Source of the DNA: Caldisalinibacter kiritimatiensis
GTDB lineage: Bacteria; Bacillota; Clostridia; Tissierellales; Caldisalinibacteraceae
Assembly (NCBI RefSeq): GCF_000387765.1
Contig: NZ_ARZA01000039.1
Location: 1 to 45,493, forward strand
Length of the DNA stretch: 45,493 bases
Direction of reading: 5' to 3'
The translations under genes and the position numbers were made by a program. This document shows, in pieces, positions 1-8,284 of this stretch (position 1 is the stretch's first letter; every line of letters begins with the position of its first letter). Under the pieces are notes generated by a model. It did no database searches and was not told where the DNA came from. It saw nothing but the letters and a program-made list of their open reading frames with translations.

Positions 1-62
1 GTTCTTGAGGGACGCCTACGTCCCTCAAGATGTAGATTTAGTCAATGGATGTGAGCGTCCCA
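1..62. repeat. REP-like double-hairpin repeat, copy 1
   Basis: First of three related copies (others at 5290-5369 and 6798-6850), all in the same orientation. Hairpin one spans 4-29, with 11-base arms CTTGAGGGACG and CGTCCCTCAAG around a 4-base loop. After a spacer reading ATGTAGATTTAGTCA, the second hairpin (about 41-60) is degenerate in this copy. It lies downstream of kamE. No T-run follows on either strand, so it does not look like a classical terminator. Confidence 0.75.
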
Positions 63-88
63 ACAAAATAATCTATATACTTTTTAAC

Positions 89-152
89 GAAAAGCGAACA
101 GCGAATGACGAATAGCCACTTTATCGTCTACTCTCTCGTCAACTAGCACGTT
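89..152. repeat. Dispersed repeat of the CGAATGACGAATAGCCACTT family, copy 1
   Basis: This stretch shares the block CGAATGACGAATAGCCACTT, then a CTCGTC...CACGT/GTACGT tail, with 19032-19106. A shorter inverted relative (ATTCGCTGTTCGCC) lies at 36247-36268. It fills the gap downstream of kamE. No coding potential is seen. Confidence 0.65.
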
Positions 153-202
153 TTTTATTTTATACCTTCTTTATTTCATACCTTTTTAATTTTACATTGT
201 AT

Positions 203-958
203 TTAAACAAGTTTTCTCTTTACCATTTCCGTAACTATAAAAGAAGCTACGTGATTAGCATATGATCCTGTACTAAATCCTGCATCATATCCAAGCTCTT
301 TAGCTAATTCGTGGGATATTCTAGGACCCCCACATACTAATACCACTTTATCTCTTAATCCCTCTGCTTCTAATAACTCTACTAATTCTGTAAGATTAGG
401 AATATGAACATCTTTTTGAGTTACTACCTGTGATACTAATATTGCATCGGCATTTAATTCTACAGCTTTAGCCACAAGCTCTTCATTTGGAACCTGACTT
501 CCTAAGTTATATGCTTTTATTCCTTTATATCTCTCAAGTCCGTAATGGCCATCATATCCCTTCATATTCATTATAGCATCTATACCAACAGTATGGGCAT
601 CAGTTCCTGTGCATGCTCCAACCACAACTATGTCTCGTTTGATATTCTCTTTTATATAAGCTTCAACTTCTTTTTTCTCCATTACATCAACTTCTACCTT
701 AGGAACTTCTATCTTAGAATAATCAACTGTATGTTGACATTTACCATACACAATAAAATAAGTATATCCTACTCCTAAATCACTGGAATACACTACGCTT
801 GGGTCCTCTAATCCCATCTTCTTAGCTAATCTTCTTGCTGCCTCATTAGCTTCATCTCCATAGGGAACTGGTAACGTAAAACTTAATTGCACCATTCCAT
901 CGTTTAACGTATCCCCATATGGTTTAACCCTTGTTAAATCCACCTTTTCCATAGCCAT
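203..958 (-). CDS. kamE: D-lysine 5,6-aminomutase beta subunit, B12-binding (KamE)
   Basis: Small subunit of the adenosylcobalamin- and PLP-dependent lysine 5,6-aminomutase. With KamD it converts L-beta-lysine to 3,5-diaminohexanoate (or D-lysine to 2,5-diaminohexanoate) in lysine fermentation. Visible in the 251 residues are an N-terminal alpha/beta part and a cobalamin-binding Rossmann domain carrying the base-on-to-His motif DAHTVG at 120-125. K145, in ERYKGIK, matches the PLP-binding lysine of the Clostridium sticklandii beta subunit (Lys144 there) by context. The start ATG shares one base with the kamD stop codon (TAATG), and a GGGGGTGA ribosome site lies just upstream, so the two subunits are translationally coupled. 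Last kam gene visible; any kce or kal genes would lie off the left edge or elsewhere. Confidence 0.95.
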   Translation of the reverse strand: MAMEKVDLTRVKPYGDTLNDGMVQLSFTLPVPYGDEANEAARRLAKKMGLEDPSVVYSSDLGVGYTYFIVYGKCQHTVDYSKIEVPKVEVDVMEKKEVEAYIKENIKRDIVVVGACTGTDAHTVGIDAIMNMKGYDGHYGLERYKGIKAYNLGSQVPNEELVAKAVELNADAILVSQVVTQKDVHIPNLTELVELLEAEGLRDKVVLVCGGPRISHELAKELGYDAGFSTGSYANHVASFIVTEMVKRKLV

Positions 959-2514
959 TATTTGTCACCCCCAAGCATTAACTCAATAAATGGATTATAA
1001 TACTTACTATCCTTTGTAGTTACACCTTCTAGACCCTTTCCACCATTTCTAGGTCTCTTAACTCCACCGAATTTACCTTTTTCAATAGTTGAAAATAATC
1101 CTTCTCTTTCTATTTCTTTAAGCATTTCTTCTGCTTTATTAAGAACTTTTTGTGCTCTAGTTTGAACTATACCGCCTTCTTTGAATTCTATTTCATCACC
1201 GATATTTCTAGCATTATTGAAAATATATTTTGCGTTCTCAATAGAAAGCATTCTATCTTGTAAATGAGGAGTGTGAATTGCTTCCGTAGGCATTCCTAAC
1301 AATTGTATGGCTTGTTTTGTCCATATAGCTACTAAATTAAACATTGCATCCTGTAAATGTCCTCTAAATATATTACCCGTCATGAACTTAGTAGGAGGCA
1401 TATATTTTAATGGAGCTTTAGGGAAAATTTCCCTTGCCATCTGAGCTTGAGCTAACTCCCATAAAAATCCATTCTCTATTTCTGGATTCATTTCAAACGC
1501 ATGTCCTAATCCCATTTGCTCCTCTGGAATTCCAGCCTTTAAAGCGAATTGTTCGTTTATAAACTGTGATGCCAATACTGTATGAGCCTCTTCTACTGCA
1601 TCAGCTGTTGTCAAGTAATTGTCCTCTCCTGTATTTATAATAATACCTGCAAAACCATTAATTACTCTTGAAAAATATTGGTCTACTAAGGTTCTCTGCA
1701 TATTTATATCTCTAAATAAGATACCATATAAAGCATCGTTTAACATTACATCAAGTCTTTCTAATGCTCCCATTGCTGCTATCTCTGTCATACAAAGTCC
1801 TGAACAGTAGTTACATAATCTTATATATCTACCTTCCTCTTCTCCAACTTCATCTAGAGCTTTTCTCATAATTCTAAAATTCTCTTGAGTAGCATAAGTT
1901 CCACCAAAGCCTTCAGTAGTAGGTCCATATGGAACATAATCTAATAAACTTTGTGCTGTAGACCTTATAACAGCTATAATGTCAGCACCTTGTTTAGCTG
2001 CAGCCTTAGCTTGAACAACATCCTCATAAATATTACCTGTAGCAACTATTACATATAAATATGGTTTACTTCCCTCTCCTAGTCTGTCTATTAACTCTTC
2101 TCTTTTCTCTCTATTTTTTCTTATTCTCTCAACAGTTTCTTTTGCCAATGGATATATTTTATCTTTAATCTCATCTTCACTTGCCAATGGAAGCTTGGTT
2201 ATGTCTAGCTCCCCTTTACTTATTTTTTCTGCTATAGTTTGAGGGTCATCTCCTGTTTGTACCATTGCATTACCTATCCAATAAGCTGCACCTAAAGGTA
2301 ATCCTCCACCCTCTACTATATTGTCAACTACAACATTAGGTAAAGGTTTATCTATCTCATCTACTCCGTCTATACCTAATAGTCTAGCAACTGTTCTTTC
2401 GATAGTGACTGTAGTGTGTCTATCTATGAATTCCTGGACATCTTCTGCTACTCTTCTTGCAGCATTTCTAGCACTGTCAATAATTTCAGGATTTAAGTTT
2501 AGCTTACTTTTCAT
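958..2514 (-). CDS. kamD: D-lysine 5,6-aminomutase alpha subunit (KamD)
   Basis: Large TIM-barrel subunit of the B12/PLP aminomutase, partner of KamE. I chose the ATG at 2514 (start MKSKLNLNPEI, 518 residues) rather than the longer reading to 2580. The N-terminus MxSKLNL is typical of KamD, an AAGGGGG ribosome site precedes it, and this removes an overlap with kamC. Typical blocks include HTTVTIERTVARLLGIDGVD near the N-terminus and the glycine-rich YGPTTEGFGGTYATQENFRI segment in the barrel. The gene sits between kamC (19-base gap) and kamE (1-base overlap), which fits co-expression of enzyme and reactivase. Confidence 0.95.
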   Translation of the reverse strand: MKSKLNLNPEIIDSARNAARRVAEDVQEFIDRHTTVTIERTVARLLGIDGVDEIDKPLPNVVVDNIVEGGGLPLGAAYWIGNAMVQTGDDPQTIAEKISKGELDITKLPLASEDEIKDKIYPLAKETVERIRKNREKREELIDRLGEGSKPYLYVIVATGNIYEDVVQAKAAAKQGADIIAVIRSTAQSLLDYVPYGPTTEGFGGTYATQENFRIMRKALDEVGEEEGRYIRLCNYCSGLCMTEIAAMGALERLDVMLNDALYGILFRDINMQRTLVDQYFSRVINGFAGIIINTGEDNYLTTADAVEEAHTVLASQFINEQFALKAGIPEEQMGLGHAFEMNPEIENGFLWELAQAQMAREIFPKAPLKYMPPTKFMTGNIFRGHLQDAMFNLVAIWTKQAIQLLGMPTEAIHTPHLQDRMLSIENAKYIFNNARNIGDEIEFKEGGIVQTRAQKVLNKAEEMLKEIEREGLFSTIEKGKFGGVKRPRNGGKGLEGVTTKDSKYYNPFIELMLGGDK

Positions 2515-2533
2515 TTTTAAAACCCCCTTTTGA

Positions 2534-4168
2534 TTAATGTGATAATATCTTTTCTGCATCTTTAAGTATTCTTTCATCAAGTCCCATAAGTCGTGCTATA
2601 TTTATAGCATCTTTAGGTACTTCTTTAGACGTAGTTACCCTTTTTAATCTATAGTCCATATATTTAGATATAACGTCTATGCCTAACTTATTATTTGTGT
2701 ATAACTCTTCCTTTAGCCTTTCATAATCCACATTTGAAAGACCTATTACTTGTAAATGTACTACTTTATCAATATTTGCTACATTGTCATAATGAGTAGT
2801 TATAACTGTTATACTACTTTTATCTTTTAAATAATTTACTACTCCTTTAGAGATTGCATAACCCTCTTCAGGATTTGTTCCCCTTGCCAATTCATCTATA
2901 AGTATAAGTCCCTTTTTATAACTATTTTTTATTGCTTTCTGAATTGAATTAATCTCGGCTCCAAAGGTACTTAGCCCCATATCCGATGATTGGTTATCTC
3001 CTACAGATATATACACAAAGTCACGTAATGACATTTGGATTTTAGTACAAGGTACATAAAATCCGTATTGTACCATAGTGACTAATAAACCTATTAACTT
3101 CAATGAAACGGTCTTGCCCCCCATATTAGCTCCTGTAATGCAAGTAACACCTTTATTTAACTTAACACTAATAGGTGTAAATTTCTTACCCTGCTTATTA
3201 AGCCGCTCCTCTACCTTTAGATGTCTTCCCTCTGATATTTCTATAGTATTATGGTCCGTAATTATCGGCTTTACTCCCCCTATTGCCATTGCCATATATG
3301 CTTTTGCTACTGTAAAATCTAGTTTTGCTATTGCATTTATATTCTTATATATTTCTTTTTCATATTTAGCTATATTTTCTGAAAGATACTGTCTTATTTT
3401 TAATTCTTCCTGCTCCTCTTCCTTTTTAAGTTCCTCTAAGCTACTTTCAAGTTCATCTATATCTTGAGTATGCTTGACACGAAAAGTAATATTCATATAA
3501 TTTTCTGAGCAATACACAAAACTAGGATGATTATTTAGCCGCTCAATAACATCACTATCGGATTTATTTACTATAACTTGATTATCTGGTCTTATATTAA
3601 TTTTTAATTCCTTCTTTAATTCTTCCCTTATCTTTTTTTTCTTTAATTTTATTTCCTTTTCTATATCTCTTTTAGATTTTCTTATCTCTGTTAGCTCATC
3701 TGAATAATCATCATAAATATAAAATGTCTTTATCCCTTTTCCTTCAGGGTCTAATAATTTTTCTATCTCTAAAATTCTCATAACGTTTATATCTTCAGGT
3801 ATATCCCATCTAAGCTGTAATAAGCTATTATGTATTTCCTTTATAAAAAATACAAACTGCTTTATTTCAAATAACTCTACTACTGTAAGTGTATATCCCC
3901 CAATACACCTAGCAATGGTATTTCTTAAATCTTTGATGTGATAAAAATTATTCTTTAATTGAGTGAAAATTGTAGGCTTTTCTTTAATAAACTTAATAAT
4001 CTTTTCTAATCTATTGAATTCATCTCGTAATTTCTCTTCATCCCCAGGCATAAAAGGCTGTAATTTTCTTTTATATTCTTTACCATAGGGAGTAATTACT
4101 TCTACTTTATTCAATACATAATCAAAATCTATACTTTCTCTAACCGAATCATTTATAAGAAATTGCAT
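2534..4168 (-). CDS. kamC: MutS-like ATPase, lysine 5,6-aminomutase reactivase component (KamC)
   Basis: A MutS-family ATPase without the MutS mismatch-binding domain. Residues 1-150 are helical, 155-280 are lysine/glutamate-rich coiled coil as in the MutS lever/clamp, and the ABC ATPase domain follows. Walker A is GANMGGKT at 346-353; Walker B is LILIDELARG with D425 and E426. It ends in the AR-x-MGLDERILKDAE region typical of MutS family ends. The ATG at 4168 (MQFLIND) is preferred over the longer reading to 4195; it overlaps the end of kamB by 20 bases and has a GGTGGTGGAG ribosome site. From the family name and operon position, it is thought to use ATP to exchange damaged cobalamin in KamDE together with KamB. 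A DNA repair role is unlikely here. Confidence 0.88.
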   Translation of the reverse strand: MQFLINDSVRESIDFDYVLNKVEVITPYGKEYKRKLQPFMPGDEEKLRDEFNRLEKIIKFIKEKPTIFTQLKNNFYHIKDLRNTIARCIGGYTLTVVELFEIKQFVFFIKEIHNSLLQLRWDIPEDINVMRILEIEKLLDPEGKGIKTFYIYDDYSDELTEIRKSKRDIEKEIKLKKKKIREELKKELKINIRPDNQVIVNKSDSDVIERLNNHPSFVYCSENYMNITFRVKHTQDIDELESSLEELKKEEEQEELKIRQYLSENIAKYEKEIYKNINAIAKLDFTVAKAYMAMAIGGVKPIITDHNTIEISEGRHLKVEERLNKQGKKFTPISVKLNKGVTCITGANMGGKTVSLKLIGLLVTMVQYGFYVPCTKIQMSLRDFVYISVGDNQSSDMGLSTFGAEINSIQKAIKNSYKKGLILIDELARGTNPEEGYAISKGVVNYLKDKSSITVITTHYDNVANIDKVVHLQVIGLSNVDYERLKEELYTNNKLGIDVISKYMDYRLKRVTTSKEVPKDAINIARLMGLDERILKDAEKILSH

Positions 4169-5201
4169 TTTCTCCACCACCAAGCACCACATCAAAAACT
4201 GGTATATCTTTTAAATATGTATTCATAGTATCTAGAAACTTTTTTGGTTCAAAATAATAACCTTGAGGTGAATAAGGGTTTAATGTTACAGCCAAAGTTT
4301 CTATGGAATGTAGAACTTCAACTTTAATCCCCATTCTTTTAAACCTTTGCCAACTCTTTGCATCTATAAAAATTTTAGTTCCATCCCTAACCACAAATTT
4401 TATGTTCCCATTTTTCCCCCTATTTTTAATAACATCTTCTATCGTCTTTTTAACTAAAGCCCCCGTAACAACTACATATATAGTATCTTCTTTTAAATTA
4501 GAACCAATTACATTCCCGCTATTTAATGCAGTTTTAATATCTAAATAAGTAACATTGTAGTCTTTATCTATTAAAGCCGTTTTATTCCGCTCAAAAATCC
4601 CCCTAATTATTGACCTTTCTTTATCCCCAGTAATCTCTGGAAGTCTAAAAAGTTCTATGGTGTGTAAAGTCTTTTCAATAACTTTATTCATATCTCTACT
4701 TAGTACCGCACCAGTTGCCAATATAGTCCCTTCTGAAATTGTAGGAGCAGCTGATGACATCCTATCAAGTGCTCCATCTATAACCACCAGCTGTGCTCCT
4801 AAGTATAACATTTCCGTACATATCTCTCTTATATCTTTATTGGTTTGAGGACCTGCTATTTGAATATATCCACTATCCCTAACTCTACCTATTACTACAT
4901 AACCTAAGGGTGTAGAGTAGTCGGTAATTTTTAAAACTTCCACTTTGGCATCTGCTTTGTCAAGAAAATCAGCTGTTGTTGCTACTATTGTACCTTCTGA
5001 TACATATATCATTGGCTTTTCTGTATTAGTTACTATGTCTTGACTTTCTCCATCTCTACCAGTAGAAGTCAAGCCTAATACCATATCTTTATATAAAGCT
5101 TCTTCAATTATATGATTTAGTGTTACAGTTTTACCTGCATTTTTAGCCATCCCTACTATTGAGATTATTTTGTGTTTATCTGTTATTGTATCCAACAGCA
5201 T
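4149..5201 (-). CDS. kamB: P-loop protein, lysine 5,6-aminomutase reactivase subunit (KamB)
   Basis: A 350-residue protein with an N-terminal P-loop, GMAKNAGKT at 17-25, followed by GLTSTGRDGE, resembling a small G3E/Mrp-type nucleotide-binding fold. The rest has no obvious enzyme motif. It is conserved next to kamC in lysine-fermenting clostridia and is annotated there as a reactivase subunit for the B12 aminomutase. Its 3' end overlaps kamC by 20 bases, so the pair is probably made as a unit. The ribosome site is AAGGGGG ahead of the ATG. The function is known only from family association; the sequence itself shows only a nucleotide-binding protein. Confidence 0.85.
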   Translation of the reverse strand: MLLDTITDKHKIISIVGMAKNAGKTVTLNHIIEEALYKDMVLGLTSTGRDGESQDIVTNTEKPMIYVSEGTIVATTADFLDKADAKVEVLKITDYSTPLGYVVIGRVRDSGYIQIAGPQTNKDIREICTEMLYLGAQLVVIDGALDRMSSAAPTISEGTILATGAVLSRDMNKVIEKTLHTIELFRLPEITGDKERSIIRGIFERNKTALIDKDYNVTYLDIKTALNSGNVIGSNLKEDTIYVVVTGALVKKTIEDVIKNRGKNGNIKFVVRDGTKIFIDAKSWQRFKRMGIKVEVLHSIETLAVTLNPYSPQGYYFEPKKFLDTMNTYLKDIPVFDVVLGGGENAISYK

Positions 5202-5220
5202 ATTCAGGCCCCCTTGTTTT

Positions 5221-5289
5221 AGTTGATAGTTTACAGTTCATAGGTCACAGTTGACAGTGGACAGTTGATAGTTTACAGTTAACAGTTTT
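5221..5289. repeat. Short tandem-like repeat (ACAGTTGATAGTTT words)
   Basis: The words AGTTGATAGTTTACAGTT and ACAGTTGACAGTGGACAGTT recur imperfectly through these 69 bases, directly beside REP-like copy 2. The stretch lies in the 251-base gap between kamA and kamB and has no coding potential. Confidence 0.7.
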
Positions 5290-5369
5290 GTTCTTGAGGG
5301 ACGCCCACGTCCCTCAAGATGTAGATTTAGTCAATGGACGTGGGCGTCCATCGACAACTCCTTTTACGT
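5290..5369. repeat. REP-like double-hairpin repeat, copy 2 (complete)
   Basis: Both hairpins are intact. Hairpin one at 5293-5318 has arms CTTGAGGGACG/CGTCCCTCAAG. Hairpin two at 5330-5355 has arms GTCAATGGACG/CGTCCATCGAC around TGGG. They are joined by ATGTAGATTTA and followed by CTCCTTTTACG. The element lies between kamA and kamB inside the presumed operon, in the same orientation as the copies at 1 and 6798. Confidence 0.8.
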
Positions 5370-5452
5370 TTTTTTACGCCGCACATTTTCTCTTACATCT
5401 ATTAGATTAAAATAAAAAATAAGTGAATACCTTTAAGAATTCAAAATTACAT

Positions 5453-6700
5453 TCACTGTCCCCTTTTCCTTCTCTCTAACTTTGTTGGCTCAAGGGAAAT
5501 ATCATTACCTTCAAGAAGTCCTGCTACCCCAGTGAGTTTATCTTCTCTTTCTCCTCTACATACTGGGCAATTACACTCATGGGCTGTATTTTCTGGCTCT
5601 GTATAAGTTGTTATAACTCCTTCAAAGTTTCTAAGTACCACTTTATTAGATGACATCGATACTACATAGTTTGGCATTACAGGAATCTTACCTCCACCTC
5701 CTGGAGCATCAACTACAAAGGTTGGTACTGCAAACCCTGATGTGTGTCCTCTTAATCCCTCTATTATTTCTATACCTTTAGCAACACGTGTTCTAAAATG
5801 CTCAATTCCCATTGATAAATCACATTGATATATATAATAAGGTCTAACTCTTATTTGAACTAATTTATGAACTAATTCCCTCATTATATGAACACAATCA
5901 TTTATTCCCCTAAGCAATACAGATTGGTTTCCTAGAGGTATCCCTGCATCTGCTAATTTTTCTATCGCCTTCTTAGATGCTGGTGTTATCTCCTTTGGAT
6001 GATTAAAATGTGTATTTAACCAGATAGGATGATATTTCTTTAGCATATTCACTAAGTTATCTGTAATCCTTTGAGGTAAAACAACAGGTGTTCTAGAGCC
6101 TATCCTTATAACCTCTACATGAGGTATCTCTCTTAATCTTTTAATAATAGATTCTAATCTCTCATCTGAAACTAATAACGCGTCTCCTCCTGATAATAAT
6201 ACATCTCTAACCTGTGGAGTATTTCTTATATATTCAATTGCTGCTTCTATTCTATCCATTGGCATTGCTGAATCCTGTTGTCCAGCAAATCTTCTTCTAG
6301 TACAATGTCTACAATACATAGAACATTGGTCTGTAATTAGAAGTAACACTCTATCTGGATATCTATGGGTTAAGCCTGGTACAGGAGAATCAGTATCCTC
6401 ATGTAATGGGTCAACCATATCTGCAGCCCCTGTATATGTCTCTTTTATTGTTGGTACTGCTTGCATTCTTACTGGACAATTTGGGTCATCTTTATCCATT
6501 AAAGATGCATAATATGGAGTTATCCCCATCCTAAATTTCTTCAAAGTCTCTTTAATTTCCTTTTCTTCTTTTTCGGTAAGGTTTATAACTTTCTTTAAGT
6601 CTTCTACGTCTGTTATTCTATTTCTAACCTGCCATTTCCAATCGTTCCACTCTTCTTCTGTAACATCCTTCCAAAGCTCAATATCTTTATAATCTCTCAT
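5453..6700 (-). CDS. kamA: L-lysine 2,3-aminomutase (KamA)
   Basis: Radical SAM and PLP enzyme that converts L-lysine to L-beta-lysine, the first step of clostridial lysine fermentation. At 415 residues it matches the family length. The 4Fe-4S cluster cysteines are C126, C130 and C133 in [10 protein letters not shown]. The PLP lysine is K338 in GGGGKIP. D294 and D331 correspond to the substrate-binding aspartates of the C. subterminale enzyme (numbers there are one lower). The C-terminal CNCPVC cysteines match the structural zinc site. A GGGGGT ribosome site lies 7 bases before the ATG. It is separated from kdd by 193 bases and from kamB by 251 bases, both gaps holding REP-like hairpins. Confidence 0.97.
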   Translation of the reverse strand: MRDYKDIELWKDVTEEEWNDWKWQVRNRITDVEDLKKVINLTEKEEKEIKETLKKFRMGITPYYASLMDKDDPNCPVRMQAVPTIKETYTGAADMVDPLHEDTDSPVPGLTHRYPDRVLLLITDQCSMYCRHCTRRRFAGQQDSAMPMDRIEAAIEYIRNTPQVRDVLLSGGDALLVSDERLESIIKRLREIPHVEVIRIGSRTPVVLPQRITDNLVNMLKKYHPIWLNTHFNHPKEITPASKKAIEKLADAGIPLGNQSVLLRGINDCVHIMRELVHKLVQIRVRPYYIYQCDLSMGIEHFRTRVAKGIEIIEGLRGHTSGFAVPTFVVDAPGGGGKIPVMPNYVVSMSSNKVVLRNFEGVITTYTEPENTAHECNCPVCRGEREDKLTGVAGLLEGNDISLEPTKLERRKRGQ

Positions 6701-6797
6701 ATAATTTTACCCCCATATAAATATATTTTAAAGTTCCAAAATTAAACAAAATAGGTGCATTAAGTAACCTAAATCATTTTAAATTTTCAATATTTAG

Positions 6798-6850
6798 ATG
6801 TAGCTTTAGCCGATGGACGAGGGCGTCCATCGGCAAATCCTTATACGTCT
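6798..6850. repeat. REP-like repeat, copy 3 (second hairpin only)
   Basis: Starts ATGTAGCTTTA, then a perfect hairpin at 6809-6834 with arms GCCGATGGACG and CGTCCATCGGC around AGGG, then CAAATCCTTATACGTC. Against copy 2 both arms change together (GTCAATGGACG/CGTCCATCGAC), so the fold is kept while the sequence drifts. It lies between kdd and kamA. Confidence 0.75.
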
Positions 6851-6893
6851 TTTTTTCCTTCAACTTTCACGCATCACCTCTTCTAGTCCGCCA

Positions 6894-7931
6894 TTATGCA
6901 TAAAGCTCTTCATATATTTTTCTTAAAGTTTCATTTTCTCTCATTATTTGAAGTGATATCTTTGCATGTCCTTTAGTATATCCATTTCCGATTATCATAT
7001 TTATATCTTTTCCTACCCCTTCTGCTCCTAGTGCTGCTTTAGTAAAGCTTGTTGCCATACTAAAGAAATAAACCATACCATCATCTTTAGTTGCTAATAT
7101 ACTTGCCATCTCAGTATTAGGAACGTTTACACAATTTATAGTTATATCTGCCATATCTCCCTCAGTAACTTCTTTTACTTTTTCCATAACTTCAACTGCA
7201 TTTGTTGCATCTGCCACTATGTAATGGTCTGCAAGGTCTGCTTTTTTTGCCCTTTCTATACTCTTTTCACTATGTCCTAAACAAATGACCGTTCCTGTAA
7301 CCCCTGCTCTCTTTTTAGCTTCATATAAACACAACATTCCCGACTTTCCTGCTCCTCCTATTACAACTACAGTATCTCCAGGCTTAACTAATTTTGCTGT
7401 TTGTGCTGGTGCTCCAGCTACATCAAGAACTGATAGAGCTAAGTTTTCTGGTATATCATCAGGAATAACTGCATATATTCCACTTTCAAACAATATAGCT
7501 TTACCTTTAATATCTACTTGGTCTATATTTTTTCTTACTTCTAAGATTTCATCTATTCTTAGCGGTGTTAAAGATAGTGATACTAATGTAGCTATCTTAT
7601 CTCCAACCTTTAAATCAGTTTTACCTTCAAGAGCTGGTCCTATTTTTTCAACTGTACCTATAAGCATTCCCCCTGAGCCTGTAACAGGGTTTTGATGTTT
7701 ACCTCTAGTTTTAACTATGTCCATCATTATGTCTTTTATCTTTTCTACATCTCCATTAGCCTGTTCTTTTATTTGTGTAAAACTCGCCGAATCAATATTT
7801 AACGTCTGCACATCAATAAGTATCTCATTGTCATAAATCTCCATAGTATTATCAATTTTCTGTGCCGGTTGTGGTAAAGTCCCCTTTGGTTCAATTACCC
7901 TATGAGTTCCATAAGAACATCCTTTTTTCAC
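6894..7931 (-). CDS. kdd: L-erythro-3,5-diaminohexanoate dehydrogenase (Kdd)
   Basis: Oxidises 3,5-diaminohexanoate to 5-amino-3-oxohexanoate with NAD(P)+, the step after KamDE. It is 345 residues with the family N-terminus (KKGCSYGTHRVIEPKG) and a medium-chain-dehydrogenase-like Rossmann site, VVVIGGAGKSGML. It starts at a GTG, supported by GAGGAGGGG 7 bases upstream. It is the first gene of the leftward lysine operon; a sigma-54 type promoter lies about 70 bases upstream. Its neighbours kamA-kamE make the assignment firm. Confidence 0.93.
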   Translation of the reverse strand: MKKGCSYGTHRVIEPKGTLPQPAQKIDNTMEIYDNEILIDVQTLNIDSASFTQIKEQANGDVEKIKDIMMDIVKTRGKHQNPVTGSGGMLIGTVEKIGPALEGKTDLKVGDKIATLVSLSLTPLRIDEILEVRKNIDQVDIKGKAILFESGIYAVIPDDIPENLALSVLDVAGAPAQTAKLVKPGDTVVVIGGAGKSGMLCLYEAKKRAGVTGTVICLGHSEKSIERAKKADLADHYIVADATNAVEVMEKVKEVTEGDMADITINCVNVPNTEMASILATKDDGMVYFFSMATSFTKAALGAEGVGKDINMIIGNGYTKGHAKISLQIMRENETLRKIYEELYA

Positions 7932-8000
7932 TTCAAACCCCTCCTCTTTTATACCATGTGTATATTATTAATGTTAAAAATTTTCTCAATATTTAATATT

Positions 8001-8017
8001 TGCAATACCTATGCCAA
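8001..8017 (-). promoter_or_regulatory. Sigma-54 (-24/-12) promoter for kdd-kam operon
   Basis: On the minus strand this reads TTGGCATAGGTATTGCA, matching the -24/-12 consensus (YTGGCAC-G-R-NNN-TTGCW) at nearly all positions, with GG and GC correctly spaced. Transcription would begin near 7990, about 60 bases before the kdd GTG. A sigma-54 activator is encoded just upstream, which strengthens the call. No alternative -35/-10 pair was evident. Confidence 0.8.
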
Positions 8018-8020
8018 TAA

Positions 8021-8106
8021 TAACAAAGTTTGCTTTGTCGATTTGTTGGTCTGGGTTAGGGAGCAGGGGACAGCTCTTAGTTCCCAGCTCTTAGCTCTTA
8101 GAGAAA
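8021..8106. repeat. Dispersed hairpin repeat (AACAAA...TTTGTT family), divergent copy
   Basis: Begins AACAAAGTTTGCTTTGTCGA then TTTGTTGG, with a small hairpin. It continues into a word-repeat tail of CAGCTCTTAGTTCCCAGCTC type, including GGGGACAG. It is related to copies at 35135-35220, 36151-36233, 18859-18927 and 40610-40650. It lies between the sigma-54 promoter and the activator gene, where enhancer sites would be expected. Confidence 0.6.
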
Positions 8107-8135
8107 AACAAAAAAATAGGAGCTTATGCTCCTAA
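8107..8135 (-). terminator. Intrinsic terminator of the sigma-54 activator gene
   Basis: The stem TAGGAGC-TTAT-GCTCCTA at 8117-8134 is followed on the minus strand by a run of Ts. It lies 150 bases past the activator stop codon and upstream of the kdd promoter, so the activator and the lysine operon are separate transcription units. Confidence 0.7.
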
Positions 8136-8284
8136 AAAATGATAGTAAGACTATAACAAATTAATTTAGCGCCAACTTTTCGGCATTAAGTATTTTTGCT
8201 CTCTTTTAGCTAACGGTCAATAACTTATAGCTAGTAGCCAAATCTATTTTTAATTTTACATTTTCAATTTTCAATTGTTGCTCA

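Noticed and set aside
1-152. CRISPR-like array from spaced repeats at the left edge
   Set aside because: Only single copies of unrelated hairpin elements, with no regular repeat-spacer pattern and no cas genes.
3078-3467. 129-codon plus-strand ORF inside kamC
   Set aside because: Shadow of kamC in another frame, serine/leucine-rich, without a ribosome site or family resemblance.
2534-4168. DNA mismatch repair gene mutS2
   Set aside because: The ATPase lacks the Smr domain and lies inside the lysine aminomutase operon beside kamB, which fits KamC.
7285-7695. 136-codon plus-strand ORF inside kdd
   Set aside because: Antisense to a well-supported conserved gene; proline/serine-rich shadow composition.
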